From the NCBI RefSeq assembly GCF_018866245.1, contig NZ_CP076458.1, positions 2,356,001-2,420,000 of the forward strand: DNA of 64,000 bases. Direction: 5' to 3'. The notes beneath the pieces were generated by a model. It was not told the DNA's origin and made no database searches. It saw nothing but the letters and a program-made list of their open reading frames with translations. Below, in pieces: positions 17,486-26,625 of this stretch. This stretch comes from Novisyntrophococcus fermenticellae. GTDB lineage: Bacteria; Bacillota; Clostridia; Lachnospirales; Lachnospiraceae. How positions within the stretch are numbered: the first letter of the stretch is position 1; every line of letters begins with the position of its first letter. Both the position numbers and the translations under genes were made by a program.

Positions 17486-18754
17486 ATGGAAATCTATGTA
17501 GTACAACCAAATGATACATTGGTTTCAATAGCCAGCCGGTTTGGTGTTTCCATGGAACGGTTAATCTATGATAATCAGTTGGATGTGGCCGGAAAACTGA
17601 TCCCCGGTCAGGCGATTTTGATACTGACCCCAGCGATCATTCACAGAGTAAAGCAGGGTGAAACCATATATTCCATAGCTCAGTCATATGGAATACCAGT
17701 AAAACAGCTTCTTCAAAACAATCCCTATCTGCTGAACGAGTCTTATCTGACCATAGGAGAAAAACTGGTTATCAGCTATACAAAACAACCCAAAGTGCAG
17801 ATGGAGGTTATGGGCTATGCCTACCCCTATATTCGAGAGGAGGTCCTCCAGAACGCCTTGCTTTATTTAGATGAATTACGTGTATTTTCCTATGGCTTTA
17901 CGGAAGAGGGAATACTGCTGCCTCCGGAAAATGAAGATTATCTCCTGAAAACCACTCTGAGGGCAGGCGTCAGTCCCATACTTGTGCTTACTCCTTTTTC
18001 GATTACCGGGACTTTCAATAATCAGCTTATAAACGTTTTAGTAGAGAATATAGATGTGCAGTCACAATTGATTGAAGAATTGATGAAAACGGTCAGAGAA
18101 AAGGGTTATGATGGTGTAGATGTGGATTTTGAATATATCCTGCCGGAAGACAGGGTGGAATATGCTGCATTCGTCACCCGGCTTCGTCAGGAGATGAACC
18201 GGGAAGGTTTTCGTGTATCCGTAGCTTTAGCCCCGAAAACTTCACCGGATCAGAAGGGGCTTTTATATGAAGGAATGGACTATGCACTTCTGGGAGAAGC
18301 AGCTGACAGCGTTTTTCTTATGACTTATGAATGGGGATATACGTATGGCCCCCCCATGGCAGTAGCACCCTTAAATAAAGTCAGGGATGTTCTTGATTAC
18401 GCCGTATCCGTAATCCCCAGATACAAGATTTATATGGGGATCCCTAATTACGGTTACGACTGGACCCTTCCTTTTGTGCGGGGAACATCAAGAGCAAGAA
18501 TCATCGGTAATGCTGAAGCCGTACAGCTTGCGGTAGATAACAGAGCCGAAATCGAATATGATGAAACTGCACAGTCACCACATTTTCGATATACCCTGAA
18601 CTATGTACAACACGAAGTATGGTTTGAAGATGTCCGAAGTATCAGGGCAAAGCTTCTGACAGCTTCGGAGTATGATCTCCATGGATTCGGCTTCTGGAAC
18701 CTGATGCGTCCATTCCGTGCCGCCTGGTTTTTAATACAAAGCATGATTCTGTAG
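17486..18754 (+). CDS. LysM/GH18 glycosidase, spore-cortex or coat type (YaaH/SleL-like)
   Basis: Two N-terminal LysM peptidoglycan-binding repeats (about 2-45 and 50-95) precede a GH18 domain, the architecture of Bacillus YaaH/SleL-type N-acetylglucosaminidases that act on spore cortex. The catalytic motif is DGVDVDFE (about 210-217), ending in the acid/base Glu. There is no signal peptide, as in spore proteins assembled from the mother cell. The frame is open from 17372, but I chose the ATG at 17486 because the LysM repeat starts at once (MEIYVVQPNDTL) and an AAAGG ribosome-binding site is 8 bases upstream. The exact cortical or coat role is inferred. Confidence 0.85.
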   Translation: MEIYVVQPNDTLVSIASRFGVSMERLIYDNQLDVAGKLIPGQAILILTPAIIHRVKQGETIYSIAQSYGIPVKQLLQNNPYLLNESYLTIGEKLVISYTKQPKVQMEVMGYAYPYIREEVLQNALLYLDELRVFSYGFTEEGILLPPENEDYLLKTTLRAGVSPILVLTPFSITGTFNNQLINVLVENIDVQSQLIEELMKTVREKGYDGVDVDFEYILPEDRVEYAAFVTRLRQEMNREGFRVSVALAPKTSPDQKGLLYEGMDYALLGEAADSVFLMTYEWGYTYGPPMAVAPLNKVRDVLDYAVSVIPRYKIYMGIPNYGYDWTLPFVRGTSRARIIGNAEAVQLAVDNRAEIEYDETAQSPHFRYTLNYVQHEVWFEDVRSIRAKLLTASEYDLHGFGFWNLMRPFRAAWFLIQSMIL

Positions 18755-18784
18755 GCTGCCTAAAGAATCCGAAAACCAGAAAGA

Positions 18785-18808
18785 CGGCCGGGAACCAATG
18801 TCCCGGCC
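18785..18808. terminator. Bidirectional terminator between GH18 and DAHP synthase genes
   Basis: A GC-rich hairpin (CGGCCGGGA, 7-base loop, TCCCGGCCG) lies between two convergent genes. On the minus strand it is followed by a T-rich stretch (TCTTTCTGGTTTT); on the plus strand the T tract is weak. Confidence 0.7.
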
Positions 18809-18829
18809 GGGTTTGATAAGCGTTGCGTT

Positions 18830-19864
18830 TCAGCAGCTTTCTGCAATTTCGTAGATTAACCGCTCTGACTCCTCCCATCCAAGGCAGGGATCTGTTATGG
18901 ACTTTCCATAGATATGATTTCCATTGCCTATCTTCTGGCATCCGCTCTCTAAATAACTTTCAATCATCAACCCTTTTACCAGGTCATGGATATCCTTGGA
19001 ATGCCTGCGGCTGTGAAGTACTTCTTTGGCAATTCTTACCTGCTCCTGATACCTTTTATCAGAGTTTGCATGGTTGGCATCCACAATAGCGGCCGGATTC
19101 ACCAGATTTGTCTCCTGATATTTCTCCAGAAGAAGCTGCAGCTCTTCATAGTGATAGTTGGGAATAGCATTTCCATGCTTGTTCACTGCCCCACGCAAGA
19201 TTGCATGGGCCAGAGGATTCCCATCCGTCTTCACCTCCCAGTGCCGATAAATAAAGGTATGATGTCCCTGGGCTGCAATAATGGAATTCAACATCACCGA
19301 TAAGTCACCACTTGTAGGATTTTTCATGCCTACCGGAACATCACATCCCGATACGGTCAGACGATGTTCCTGATTCTCTACAGACCTTGCACCGACTGCC
19401 ACATAAGATAAGATATCCGACAGATAACTCCAGTTGGATGGATACAGCATCTCATCTGCCGGAGTCAGCCCGCTCTCTTCGATCGCCCTTATATGCATCT
19501 TACGCATAGCAATCAGTCCCTGCAGCAAATCCGGTTTCTTCTCCGGATCCGGCTGATGGACAATTCCCTTATAGCCTTCACCCGTGGTACGCGGCTTATT
19601 GGTATAGATGCGCGGAATGAGTATAACCTTGTCCTTCACCTTTTCCTGCACCGGCACCAGACGACTGATATAATCACATACAGAATCTTCATTATCCGCA
19701 GAACAGGGCCCTACAATCACCAGAAATTTATCTGACTCACCGGTAAACACTCTGGCAATCTCCGCATCTCTTTCTTTTTTTATCCGTACCGAGTTTGGGC
19801 TTAAGGGATATTCTCTGCAAATTTGTTCCGGCGATGGTATTTCTTTTACAAATGTAAAGCTCAT
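18830..19864 (-). CDS. 3-deoxy-7-phosphoheptulonate (DAHP) synthase, AroG type
   Basis: This enzyme catalyses the first committed step of aromatic amino acid synthesis, joining phosphoenolpyruvate and erythrose 4-phosphate. It is of the class I AroF/G/H type, with VGPCSADNEDS (about 49-59), KPRTTGEGYKG (about 88-98) and VDANHANSDKRYQEQ near residue 245. The frame is open to 19924, but the ATG at 19864 follows AGGAG by 8 bases and starts MSFTFVKEIP (344 aa). It appears monocistronic, after xerD. I see no leader peptide or T-box. Confidence 0.92.
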   Translation of the reverse strand: MSFTFVKEIPSPEQICREYPLSPNSVRIKKERDAEIARVFTGESDKFLVIVGPCSADNEDSVCDYISRLVPVQEKVKDKVILIPRIYTNKPRTTGEGYKGIVHQPDPEKKPDLLQGLIAMRKMHIRAIEESGLTPADEMLYPSNWSYLSDILSYVAVGARSVENQEHRLTVSGCDVPVGMKNPTSGDLSVMLNSIIAAQGHHTFIYRHWEVKTDGNPLAHAILRGAVNKHGNAIPNYHYEELQLLLEKYQETNLVNPAAIVDANHANSDKRYQEQVRIAKEVLHSRRHSKDIHDLVKGLMIESYLESGCQKIGNGNHIYGKSITDPCLGWEESERLIYEIAESC

Positions 19865-19892
19865 GATCTTCTCTCCTCTTCCGTCAGTTCTT

Positions 19893-20780
19893 TTACTTAC
19901 GTGGATGTGCTCTGTTATAGACATCGCGCATCTTGTAAATCCCCATATTCAGATACATCTGTGTGGTGGATATATCGGAATGTCCCAACATCTCCTGCAC
20001 GCTTTTCAAATCGGCTCCATTCTGCAGCAGATGGGTGGCAAATGAGTGCCGAAGCGTATGGGGAGTGATATCCGCCATAATCCCGGCCTGACTTGCATAT
20101 CCCTTTAATACCTTCCAAAAACCTTGACGGCTCATAGACTTTCCCGAACAATTCACAAATAACCATCCTGCGTCCTGAGCACCCAGAAGACCTCCCCGTG
20201 CCTCTTTGATATACCGCTCCAGCGCCCGCCTGGCGGTGCTGCCAAATGGGACAATCCTGTCCTTTTCGTGATCTTTACAGGTGATATAACCAAGCTGCAT
20301 ATTAACATCGGACAGTTTCAGATGGATCAATTCGCTTACACGAATCCCTGTTGCATATAAAAGCTCCAGCATAGCCTTGTCCCGAATTCCCTTTGGTGTC
20401 CGGTCATCTGGCTGTGCCAGCAATAAATCAACCTCCTGCACAGTCAGAATTTCCGGTAATTTTTTTTCTACCTTCGGTGGTTTTAAGCCTTCTGACGGAT
20501 CTTCAGAAAGCTTATGCTCCTTAACTTGAAATTGAAAGAATGCACGTATTGACGCAACGCTTCTGGAAACTGTAGCCGGGGACAGATGTTCTCTTTCCAG
20601 GTAAAGCATATAAGAATTCAGATTTGTTCTGGTTACCTGATCGGCTGAATCAATCCCCTGTTCATTCAGCCAGATCCGCATTTTCTTTAAATCCCGTTCA
20701 TAGGAGACTTCTGTATTTTGAGACATCTTTTTTACATTATGTAAATATTGTATAAAATCTTGAATTGCATTTATCATCAT
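19893..20780 (-). CDS. xerD: Tyrosine recombinase XerD
   Basis: XerD/XerC-type recombinases resolve chromosome dimers at dif sites. The protein has an N-terminal SAM-like core-binding domain and a catalytic domain with Arg in TGIRVSELIHL, the HTLRHSFATH box and the nucleophile Tyr in GHSDISTTQMYLN. The frame is open to 20822; the ATG at 20780 (or 20777) follows GAGG at 5 or 8 bases. Its position beside spoIIM is conserved in Firmicutes and argues for the housekeeping recombinase rather than an integrase; no phage genes or attachment repeats are visible. Confidence 0.9.
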   Translation of the reverse strand: MMINAIQDFIQYLHNVKKMSQNTEVSYERDLKKMRIWLNEQGIDSADQVTRTNLNSYMLYLEREHLSPATVSRSVASIRAFFQFQVKEHKLSEDPSEGLKPPKVEKKLPEILTVQEVDLLLAQPDDRTPKGIRDKAMLELLYATGIRVSELIHLKLSDVNMQLGYITCKDHEKDRIVPFGSTARRALERYIKEARGGLLGAQDAGWLFVNCSGKSMSRQGFWKVLKGYASQAGIMADITPHTLRHSFATHLLQNGADLKSVQEMLGHSDISTTQMYLNMGIYKMRDVYNRAHPRK

Positions 20781-20966
20781 ACTTACCTCGAATAGAATTT
20801 TTTTTAGATAAAAGCAATTCACCCTTCAAATCATTTAAAGACATTATATACGCATTTATTTTAAATTGCAAATGCCATTTTATCTTCATTACCGGGATTC
20901 TAAGGACATACCCGGGAAAACAACAACATATCGAAATTGCATATTTTATGTCTACCAGATATTGTT

Positions 20967-21578
20967 CTAAAAAAATTTTCTGCACATCTCTATCAACAGG
21001 GGATTTACATAACATTCTACCAGGATTCCCAGCCCGAAAATTGCCAGAATCAGGATGCAGAGCATCAGGTACCTTCCGTATTCTCCCATATTCTCAACCT
21101 CTTTTCTGGAACTTTTTTCAGACATCATAAAAGCCTGATTTAAAAGGAGTGCAATGGCCGGAACATAAAAAATCATAGGCAGAAGCAGACAGCCGAACAG
21201 TTTCAGCATACCTCTTAATCCCAATTGAAGCAGTGCTGCCGAACATAGCAGACCTCCCAGAAAGCCGTACCAGAGCAGCCCCAGATAGACTGCAGCCATT
21301 CCAAAAGAGGTAAGTCCCAGAATCATCAGCATTACAGGCGCCTTCATTCGTACACCTGCAAGATACTTTAAATAGTCTTTTACACTTCCATCAACAGTTA
21401 TCCAGGTGCCGGCACTTAAAAGGTTTAATCCTGTTATGGCGCTTGGACGGATGTTCCATGCCACATTCGCAAAGAGAATCCCTCCCAGAAAACCCGCCAG
21501 GAACAGAAATAAGAAAATGCTGCCGTAGGGCATCCTTGTAAACTTATAAAAATATTGCCTGTAGAATCCTTTTTTCAT
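20967..21578 (-). CDS. spoIIM: Stage II sporulation protein M
   Basis: SpoIIM is a mother-cell membrane protein of the engulfment complex with SpoIID and SpoIIP. The 203-aa protein has a short basic N-terminus and several hydrophobic helices (about 16-36, 78-100, 103-130, 134-150 and 175-195), the multi-helix layout of this family. A GAGGGGG ribosome-binding site is 7 bases before the ATG. The spoIIM-xerD neighbourhood supports the call. A SigE-like -10 is visible upstream. Confidence 0.85.
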   Translation of the reverse strand: MKKGFYRQYFYKFTRMPYGSIFLFLFLAGFLGGILFANVAWNIRPSAITGLNLLSAGTWITVDGSVKDYLKYLAGVRMKAPVMLMILGLTSFGMAAVYLGLLWYGFLGGLLCSAALLQLGLRGMLKLFGCLLLPMIFYVPAIALLLNQAFMMSEKSSRKEVENMGEYGRYLMLCILILAIFGLGILVECYVNPLLIEMCRKFF

Positions 21579-21598
21579 AAAAATGCCCCCTCTTTTTC

Positions 21599-21626
21599 AG
21601 TGTATGCTTACGCATGATGAAAAAGA
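21599..21626 (-). promoter_or_regulatory. Candidate SigE promoter of spoIIM
   Basis: On the minus strand CATACACT (21599-21606) matches the SigE -10 consensus CATACAMT. A T-rich -35-like TCTTTTT (21620-21626) lies 13 bases upstream. Bacillus spoIIM is SigE-dependent. The -35 is imperfect, so the call rests mainly on the -10. Confidence 0.45.
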
Positions 21627-21677
21627 CAGGGCTTTTTTCAAAGTAATAAAGTCTTAAAAGTTCGCATGACCGAACGG

Positions 21678-23147
21678 TTATATAATTTCATCAAAGACTC
21701 CCTTGAGCGTTGGATATATCTTAGCAAACTGCTTGTATCTCTTATTATATTTCTCCACAAGCTCAGCCTCCGGCTCAATCGTATCCACTACTTTTACCAA
21801 TTTATCTGCGGCCTCTTCCACAGAAGCATATTCACCACAGGCTACAGCAGCCAGCATGGCACCACCATAACCGGGGCCTTCCTCGGATTCAATAACATCC
21901 ACCTTGATTCCCAGAACATTGGCAATGATTTTCTTCCACAACGGGCTTTTTGCACCTCCGCCGCAGATTTTCGTACGTTCCATGTGAATTCCCAGTGATT
22001 TGGCTATTTCGAAAGAATCACGGATGGCAAACGCCACTCCTTCCAGAACAGCCTGGGTCATATCAGCTCTGGTTGTATCCATGGTCATACCGATAAATGT
22101 TCCTCTTGCATTTGGATTGTTATGTGGGGAACGCTCTCCCATCAGATACGGCAGGAAAAACACCCGATTTTCTCCCAACGCATTGATTTGTTTTTGCTCG
22201 CCCGCATAGTCACCGGTCCCTATAATTTCATCCATCCACCATTTATTGCAGGACGCCGCACTGAGCATACATCCCATCAGGTGATAATATCCATCTGCGT
22301 GGTCGAAAGAATGCAGGCCATTGAACGCATCTACACCAAATTTTCTGCTGGAAATAAATATCGTTCCACTTGTTCCAAGGGAAATGTTACATTTCCCATC
22401 ACCTACGGTTCCTGTTCCGACTGCCGCAGCGGCGTTATCACCTGCTCCTGCCACAATCCTGACTGTCTCAGGGAACCCAAGTTCCTCCGCAATCTCTCTT
22501 TTAATATTTCCCACTGACATATAACTTTCGAACAGTTCAGGCAGCATCTCTTCTCTGATATGGCAGATTTCAATCATTTCTCTGGACCAGCATTTATGTT
22601 GTACATCCAGAAGCAGCATTCCGGATGCATCTGAATAATCCGTGCAGTGCACCCCGGAAAGCTTGTAAGCGATATAGTCCTTTGGAAGCATGATTTTTTC
22701 AATTCGAGCGAAGTTTTCCGGTTCTTCTTCCTTCATCCACAGAAGCTTGGGAGCGGTAAATCCGGCAAAAGCGATGTTTGCCGTATATTGCGATAATTTG
22801 TCCTTCCCAATCACCTGATTCAGGTAATCGGTCTGCTTTTGCGTCCTTCCGTCATTCCAGAGGATTGCAGGACGAATTACGTGGTCCTCCTGATCCAGCG
22901 TCACCAGACCGTGCATCTGTCCACCAAAGCTGATGCCTCCAATCAAGGATTTATCAAAATCTTCAGTCAGTTCCTTCAAACCCTCCATAACTGCCTTCCA
23001 CCAATCCTCCGGCTTTTGCTCAGACCATCCCGGATGAGGGAAAAACAACGGATATTCCTTTGATACGATCTTTTTAATCTCACCGCCGGCTTCCATCAAA
23101 AGCAGCTTTGCAGACGACGTGCCCAGATCTATACCTATATAATACAT
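21678..23147 (-). CDS. xylB: Xylulokinase
   Basis: This FGGY-family kinase phosphorylates D-xylulose to xylulose 5-phosphate. Its 489 aa starts YYIGIDLGTSSAKLLLM (the phosphate 1 site). A central GGISFGGQMHG segment contains the QMHG typical of xylulokinases, and GAGDNAAAAVG and GGGAKSPLW lie further on. GGAGG precedes the ATG closely. It is the last gene of a unit with a DUF4867-like protein and a FucI/AraA-like isomerase; its ketose substrate would be the isomerase product. Confidence 0.92.
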   Translation of the reverse strand: MYYIGIDLGTSSAKLLLMEAGGEIKKIVSKEYPLFFPHPGWSEQKPEDWWKAVMEGLKELTEDFDKSLIGGISFGGQMHGLVTLDQEDHVIRPAILWNDGRTQKQTDYLNQVIGKDKLSQYTANIAFAGFTAPKLLWMKEEEPENFARIEKIMLPKDYIAYKLSGVHCTDYSDASGMLLLDVQHKCWSREMIEICHIREEMLPELFESYMSVGNIKREIAEELGFPETVRIVAGAGDNAAAAVGTGTVGDGKCNISLGTSGTIFISSRKFGVDAFNGLHSFDHADGYYHLMGCMLSAASCNKWWMDEIIGTGDYAGEQKQINALGENRVFFLPYLMGERSPHNNPNARGTFIGMTMDTTRADMTQAVLEGVAFAIRDSFEIAKSLGIHMERTKICGGGAKSPLWKKIIANVLGIKVDVIESEEGPGYGGAMLAAVACGEYASVEEAADKLVKVVDTIEPEAELVEKYNKRYKQFAKIYPTLKGVFDEII

Positions 23148-23184
23148 AATTCCTCCTTATACGGAAAGCATTTCATCTCCACGC

Positions 23185-24669
23185 TTATGCAAACGGATTT
23201 TCGGTAGGATAACGAACGCCCGCCGGCTGGTTATAACCGATTTCATCCACCTCAACACCGATGAATTTAAATACTTCAAACAATGCTTTTCCAAAATTAC
23301 CAAATGCAACAGCACCATGATGTGGGTAGTTGCCTTCAATTAATACATGACGGTAAAATCTGCCCATCTCCGGAATTGCAAAAATTCCAATTCCTCCAAA
23401 AGATTTTGTGGCCACCGGAAGTACTTCTCCTTGTGCAATATAGGCACGAAGTTTGCTGTCGGCAGTACTTTGCAGACGATAGAACGTGATATCTCCTGGA
23501 ATAATATCCCCCTCCAGCGTACCTTGTGTTACCTCTTCCGGAAGGCTCCTTGCCATAATCAGCTGGTATTTCATATTACAGGAAGTCAGTTTACTGGAGC
23601 AGGTATTTCCGCAATGGAATCCCATGAAGGTATCTTTCTGTGTGTACGGGAACTTGCCCTCAATGCTTTCTTTAAACATATCCGCTGGAACCGTATTGTT
23701 AATATCCAGCAAGGTTACCACATCGTCGGATACGCAGGTTCCGATGAATTCACTTAGTGCGCCATAGATATCAACTTCACAGGATACGGGAATTCCCCTG
23801 CCGGTCAGACGACTGTTCACATAGCAGGGTACGAAACCGAACTGAGTCTGGAATGCCGGCCAGCATTTTCCGGCAATTGCTATATATTCTCTATACCCCT
23901 TATGCTGCTCAACCCAATCCAGCAGTGTGATTTCATATTGTGCCAGCTTGGCGAGAATCTCTGGTTTCTTGTTGCCTTTACCAAGCTCAGCTTCCATATC
24001 TTTTACGACTTCCGGAATTCTCGGATCGCCTGCATGTTTATTAAATGCTTCAAATAAATCCAGTTCTGAATTCTCTTCAATCTCCACACCCAGATTGTAA
24101 AGCTGCTTAATCGGTGCATTGCATGCCAGGAAATTCAAAGGACGGGGACCAAAGCTGATGATTTTCAGGCTTTTCAATCCAACGACTGCGCGGGCAATTG
24201 GTACGAACTCATGAATCATCGCAGCACATTCCTCTGCCGTTCCAACCGGATACTCCGGAATATATGCCTTAATATTACGCAGCTTCAGGTTGTAGCTTGC
24301 ATTTAACATACCACAGTATGCATCGCCGCGTCCTTGCATCAGATTATCCCCGGTTTCTTCTGCTGCCGCGACAAACATAGACGGTCCATCAAAATGTTTC
24401 GCAAGTAATGTTTCCGAAATTTCCGGTCCGAAGTTTCCGAGATAAACGACCAGTGCATTACATCCATTCGCCTTCACATCCTCCAGCGCCTGTACCATAT
24501 GTATCTCGCTCTCAACGATACATACCGGACATTCGTAAATATCCGCCGCATCATATTTCGCTTTATAAGCCTCCACGAGGGCCCTTCTTCTGTTTACAGA
24601 CAAGCTTTCCGGAAAGCAATCCCTGCTTACTGCTACAATACCAATTTTAACTTTGGGCATATTGGTCAT
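23185..24669 (-). CDS. L-fucose/L-arabinose isomerase-family protein
   Basis: This aldose-ketose isomerase has the FucI/AraA fold. The 494-aa protein has a CEVDIYGAL segment and LLDINN, which contribute the metal-binding Glu and Asp, and a C-terminal NYPHHGAVAFG with His residues likely at the active site. The ATG at 24669 follows GGAGG by 9 bases. Because it is co-transcribed with xylulokinase and faces a ROK/XylR-like repressor, its product is probably D-xylulose or a related ketose, rather than fuculose. No aldolase or fuculokinase is present. Substrate is inference. Confidence 0.8.
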   Translation of the reverse strand: MTNMPKVKIGIVAVSRDCFPESLSVNRRRALVEAYKAKYDAADIYECPVCIVESEIHMVQALEDVKANGCNALVVYLGNFGPEISETLLAKHFDGPSMFVAAAEETGDNLMQGRGDAYCGMLNASYNLKLRNIKAYIPEYPVGTAEECAAMIHEFVPIARAVVGLKSLKIISFGPRPLNFLACNAPIKQLYNLGVEIEENSELDLFEAFNKHAGDPRIPEVVKDMEAELGKGNKKPEILAKLAQYEITLLDWVEQHKGYREYIAIAGKCWPAFQTQFGFVPCYVNSRLTGRGIPVSCEVDIYGALSEFIGTCVSDDVVTLLDINNTVPADMFKESIEGKFPYTQKDTFMGFHCGNTCSSKLTSCNMKYQLIMARSLPEEVTQGTLEGDIIPGDITFYRLQSTADSKLRAYIAQGEVLPVATKSFGGIGIFAIPEMGRFYRHVLIEGNYPHHGAVAFGNFGKALFEVFKFIGVEVDEIGYNQPAGVRYPTENPFA

Positions 24670-24713
24670 ACTATAAATCCTCCTTAATATTGAGTTTTTT
24701 TAAGTCAATGCAA

Positions 24714-25331
24714 TCAGACGGTCAGATTATCACCCTTTAATCCTACAAAAGCTCCCGCATCTCCAAGCCCGCTTTCTTCATGGGCAATCAGCCACTTATT
24801 TCTGGCTGTCATCAGACGGTCTTCCGGAAAGCTTCCCGAAAGCGTGGGTTTATCCGTATTCGTTCCCCGCGGCAGAATTACAGCTACCTGAAATCCTTCT
24901 TCCGACAGGTTACAGGGTGCATAATGCAGGGTTGTGCCATATATTTCGACTACAGTTTTGGCCGGAATCTCAAAAGATTCCATTCTGGAAGTATCATAGG
25001 AATAATCTTCCTCAATATCCTGTTCTGAGCCTAAAATCAGAATACATCCCTGTACCGGAATATTTACTTCACTGTCTCTGTGATACTCCACTGCATTCAA
25101 CTTATGATTATTTCCGTTGCAATAACCAATCTGAACAGGCATGCCTCCATAAATGCTGTCCTGTATCATCCGTGCTTCCGCACTATCCTCCAGGCTCTTA
25201 TCTCCTGGTACATACACTACGTCCTGCGGCAAAGGTGTTTTGCTCAGACGCTCTAACAGGTCCGGCACTTCCATCGAAAGAATTCTCCCATACTTCCGAA
25301 ATGCCGGATCTGTCACCTTTTTAATCTGCAT
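24714..25331 (-). CDS. DUF4867-like cupin protein of the pentose operon
   Basis: This 205-aa protein of unknown function resembles DUF4867 proteins from memory; I could not run a search. The middle region (NHKLNAVEYHRDSEVNIPV, about residues 81-99, then GCILILGSEQDIEEDY) looks like a cupin metal site with His, Glu and His, followed by YGTTLHYAP. A lyxose-isomerase or mutarotase-like activity is conceivable but unproven. The ATG at 25331 has AGGAG at 9 bases; the frame extends further up without support. It is the first gene of the operon. Confidence 0.65.
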   Translation of the reverse strand: MQIKKVTDPAFRKYGRILSMEVPDLLERLSKTPLPQDVVYVPGDKSLEDSAEARMIQDSIYGGMPVQIGYCNGNNHKLNAVEYHRDSEVNIPVQGCILILGSEQDIEEDYSYDTSRMESFEIPAKTVVEIYGTTLHYAPCNLSEEGFQVAVILPRGTNTDKPTLSGSFPEDRLMTARNKWLIAHEESGLGDAGAFVGLKGDNLTV

Positions 25332-25378
25332 GTCATACAACTCCTTTCTCAATGGCTGAACTATAACCTGTGTTTAAC

Positions 25379-25403
25379 AATTAGTTTACTTACTAAACTA
25401 ATT
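25379..25403. promoter_or_regulatory. XylR-like operator between the ROK repressor and pentose operon
   Basis: An inverted repeat with 10-base arms (AATTAGTTTA / TAAACTAATT) and a 5-base spacer lies in the divergent intergenic region. It resembles the Bacillus XylR operator (TTAGTTT...AAACTAA). It overlaps the -35 and spacer of the plus-strand promoter, so it could repress both directions. Confidence 0.8.
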
Positions 25404-25413
25404 ATGTTATACT
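25385..25413 (+). promoter_or_regulatory. Promoter of the ROK repressor gene
   Basis: TTTACT (25385-25390), a 17-base spacer and TATACT (25408-25413) match the SigA pattern. The operator at 25379-25403 covers the -35, consistent with autorepression. Confidence 0.65.
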
Positions 25414-25500
25414 TATGATAACGCATGTAAATAAAAAAATCAACATATTTTTACTACAGTTTATCTACAAGAAATAAACTATGGCTACAGGAGGAGTTTT

Positions 25501-26625
25501 ATGATTACAGGCAGCAAAGAATTGATTCGGGATATGAATACACAACTTGTTCTGCGGAGCATTATGGCGGACGGACCTGTATCCCGCGCCTCCATTGCCC
25601 AGAAACTCGGCCTTACCAAAGCCACAGTCTCTACAATTGTACAATTATTGCTGGACAGAAAGCTTGTGTTAGAAATTGGAAGCGATGATACAAAACGCGG
25701 CCGTAAACCGATACTTCTTGCGTTGAATAAAAGCTGCGCTTTTAGTATCTCCGTTGATCTTTCCGCAGATTATATAACTTTATTTTCAGCCAACCTCATG
25801 GGGGAAAACTGTGTGGTAAAACAGGTGGAAAATCACTACGATCAAAGTTCCATTATACGATTCTTGATGCACATGATTGAAGAGATGCGGGATGCCCTCC
25901 CCTCCTCTGTCTATGGGCTGGTCGGAATATGCATCGGCATTCATGGCGTCGTACATAAAAATCATCCGGTATTTGTTCCGTATTCACCTTACCAGGATCT
26001 GGATTTTTCAGGTATTCTGGAAAAGCACTTCCGGATTCCTGTCCTTGTGGAAAATGAGGCAAACCTCTCAGTGTTGGGGGAATGGGCCTATTCATTTCAT
26101 GCAAAAAATATGCTGTCCATCAGCGTACATGACGGTATCGGTGTCGGAATCATTATGAATAATCAGCTGATCACCGGGCAAGATGGCTACGCCGGTGAAT
26201 TCGGACATACCATCATTTCCATAGATGGCCGTCCATGTCCCTGTGGTAATCTGGGATGTCTGGAGCAATATGGCTCTGAACGAGCTCTTCTGAAGGAATT
26301 ATCTACTGCAAAGGGCTATAAAGTCAGCCCCGAACACTTCACGCATCTCTATCAAAAAAAAGATGCCGATGCTCTGCGGACGATGGACTTATTCATTAAA
26401 TACATGTCTGTAGCAATCAGCAACCTGCTGACCACCTTTAATCCTGAAATTATCGTGATAAACAGTTCCTTTACTATGAATTTTCCGGATAAGGCGCAAG
26501 ATATTCATACGCATATTCACAATAAAATGGGAGAATACTGCAAACTTACACCTTCCGGGTTACAAGATACTGCCATACTTCTTGGTGGCATCTACCTTTG
26601 CAGCCATAAATTTCTGGGACTTTAG
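25501..26625 (+). CDS. ROK-family transcriptional repressor (XylR-like)
   Basis: A sugar-responsive repressor: an N-terminal winged helix-turn-helix (SRASIAQKLGLTKATVSTIV, about residues 28-47) is joined to a ROK sugar-kinase-like domain. The ROK zinc motif C-x-C-G-x2-G-C-x-E is seen as CPCGNLGCLE (about 246-255). The length, 374 aa, is usual for XylR/NagC. It is divergent from the DUF4867-like/isomerase/xylB genes and shares a XylR-like palindrome with them, so it very likely controls them and itself. GGAGG precedes the ATG. It ends in a 4-base overlap with the convergent response regulator. Confidence 0.92.
   Translation: MITGSKELIRDMNTQLVLRSIMADGPVSRASIAQKLGLTKATVSTIVQLLLDRKLVLEIGSDDTKRGRKPILLALNKSCAFSISVDLSADYITLFSANLMGENCVVKQVENHYDQSSIIRFLMHMIEEMRDALPSSVYGLVGICIGIHGVVHKNHPVFVPYSPYQDLDFSGILEKHFRIPVLVENEANLSVLGEWAYSFHAKNMLSISVHDGIGVGIIMNNQLITGQDGYAGEFGHTIISIDGRPCPCGNLGCLEQYGSERALLKELSTAKGYKVSPEHFTHLYQKKDADALRTMDLFIKYMSVAISNLLTTFNPEIIVINSSFTMNFPDKAQDIHTHIHNKMGEYCKLTPSGLQDTAILLGGIYLCSHKFLGL

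Noticed and set aside
19893..20780. XerD-like gene as a phage or transposon integrase
   Set aside because: It sits next to spoIIM in a conserved housekeeping context, with no attachment repeats or phage genes nearby.
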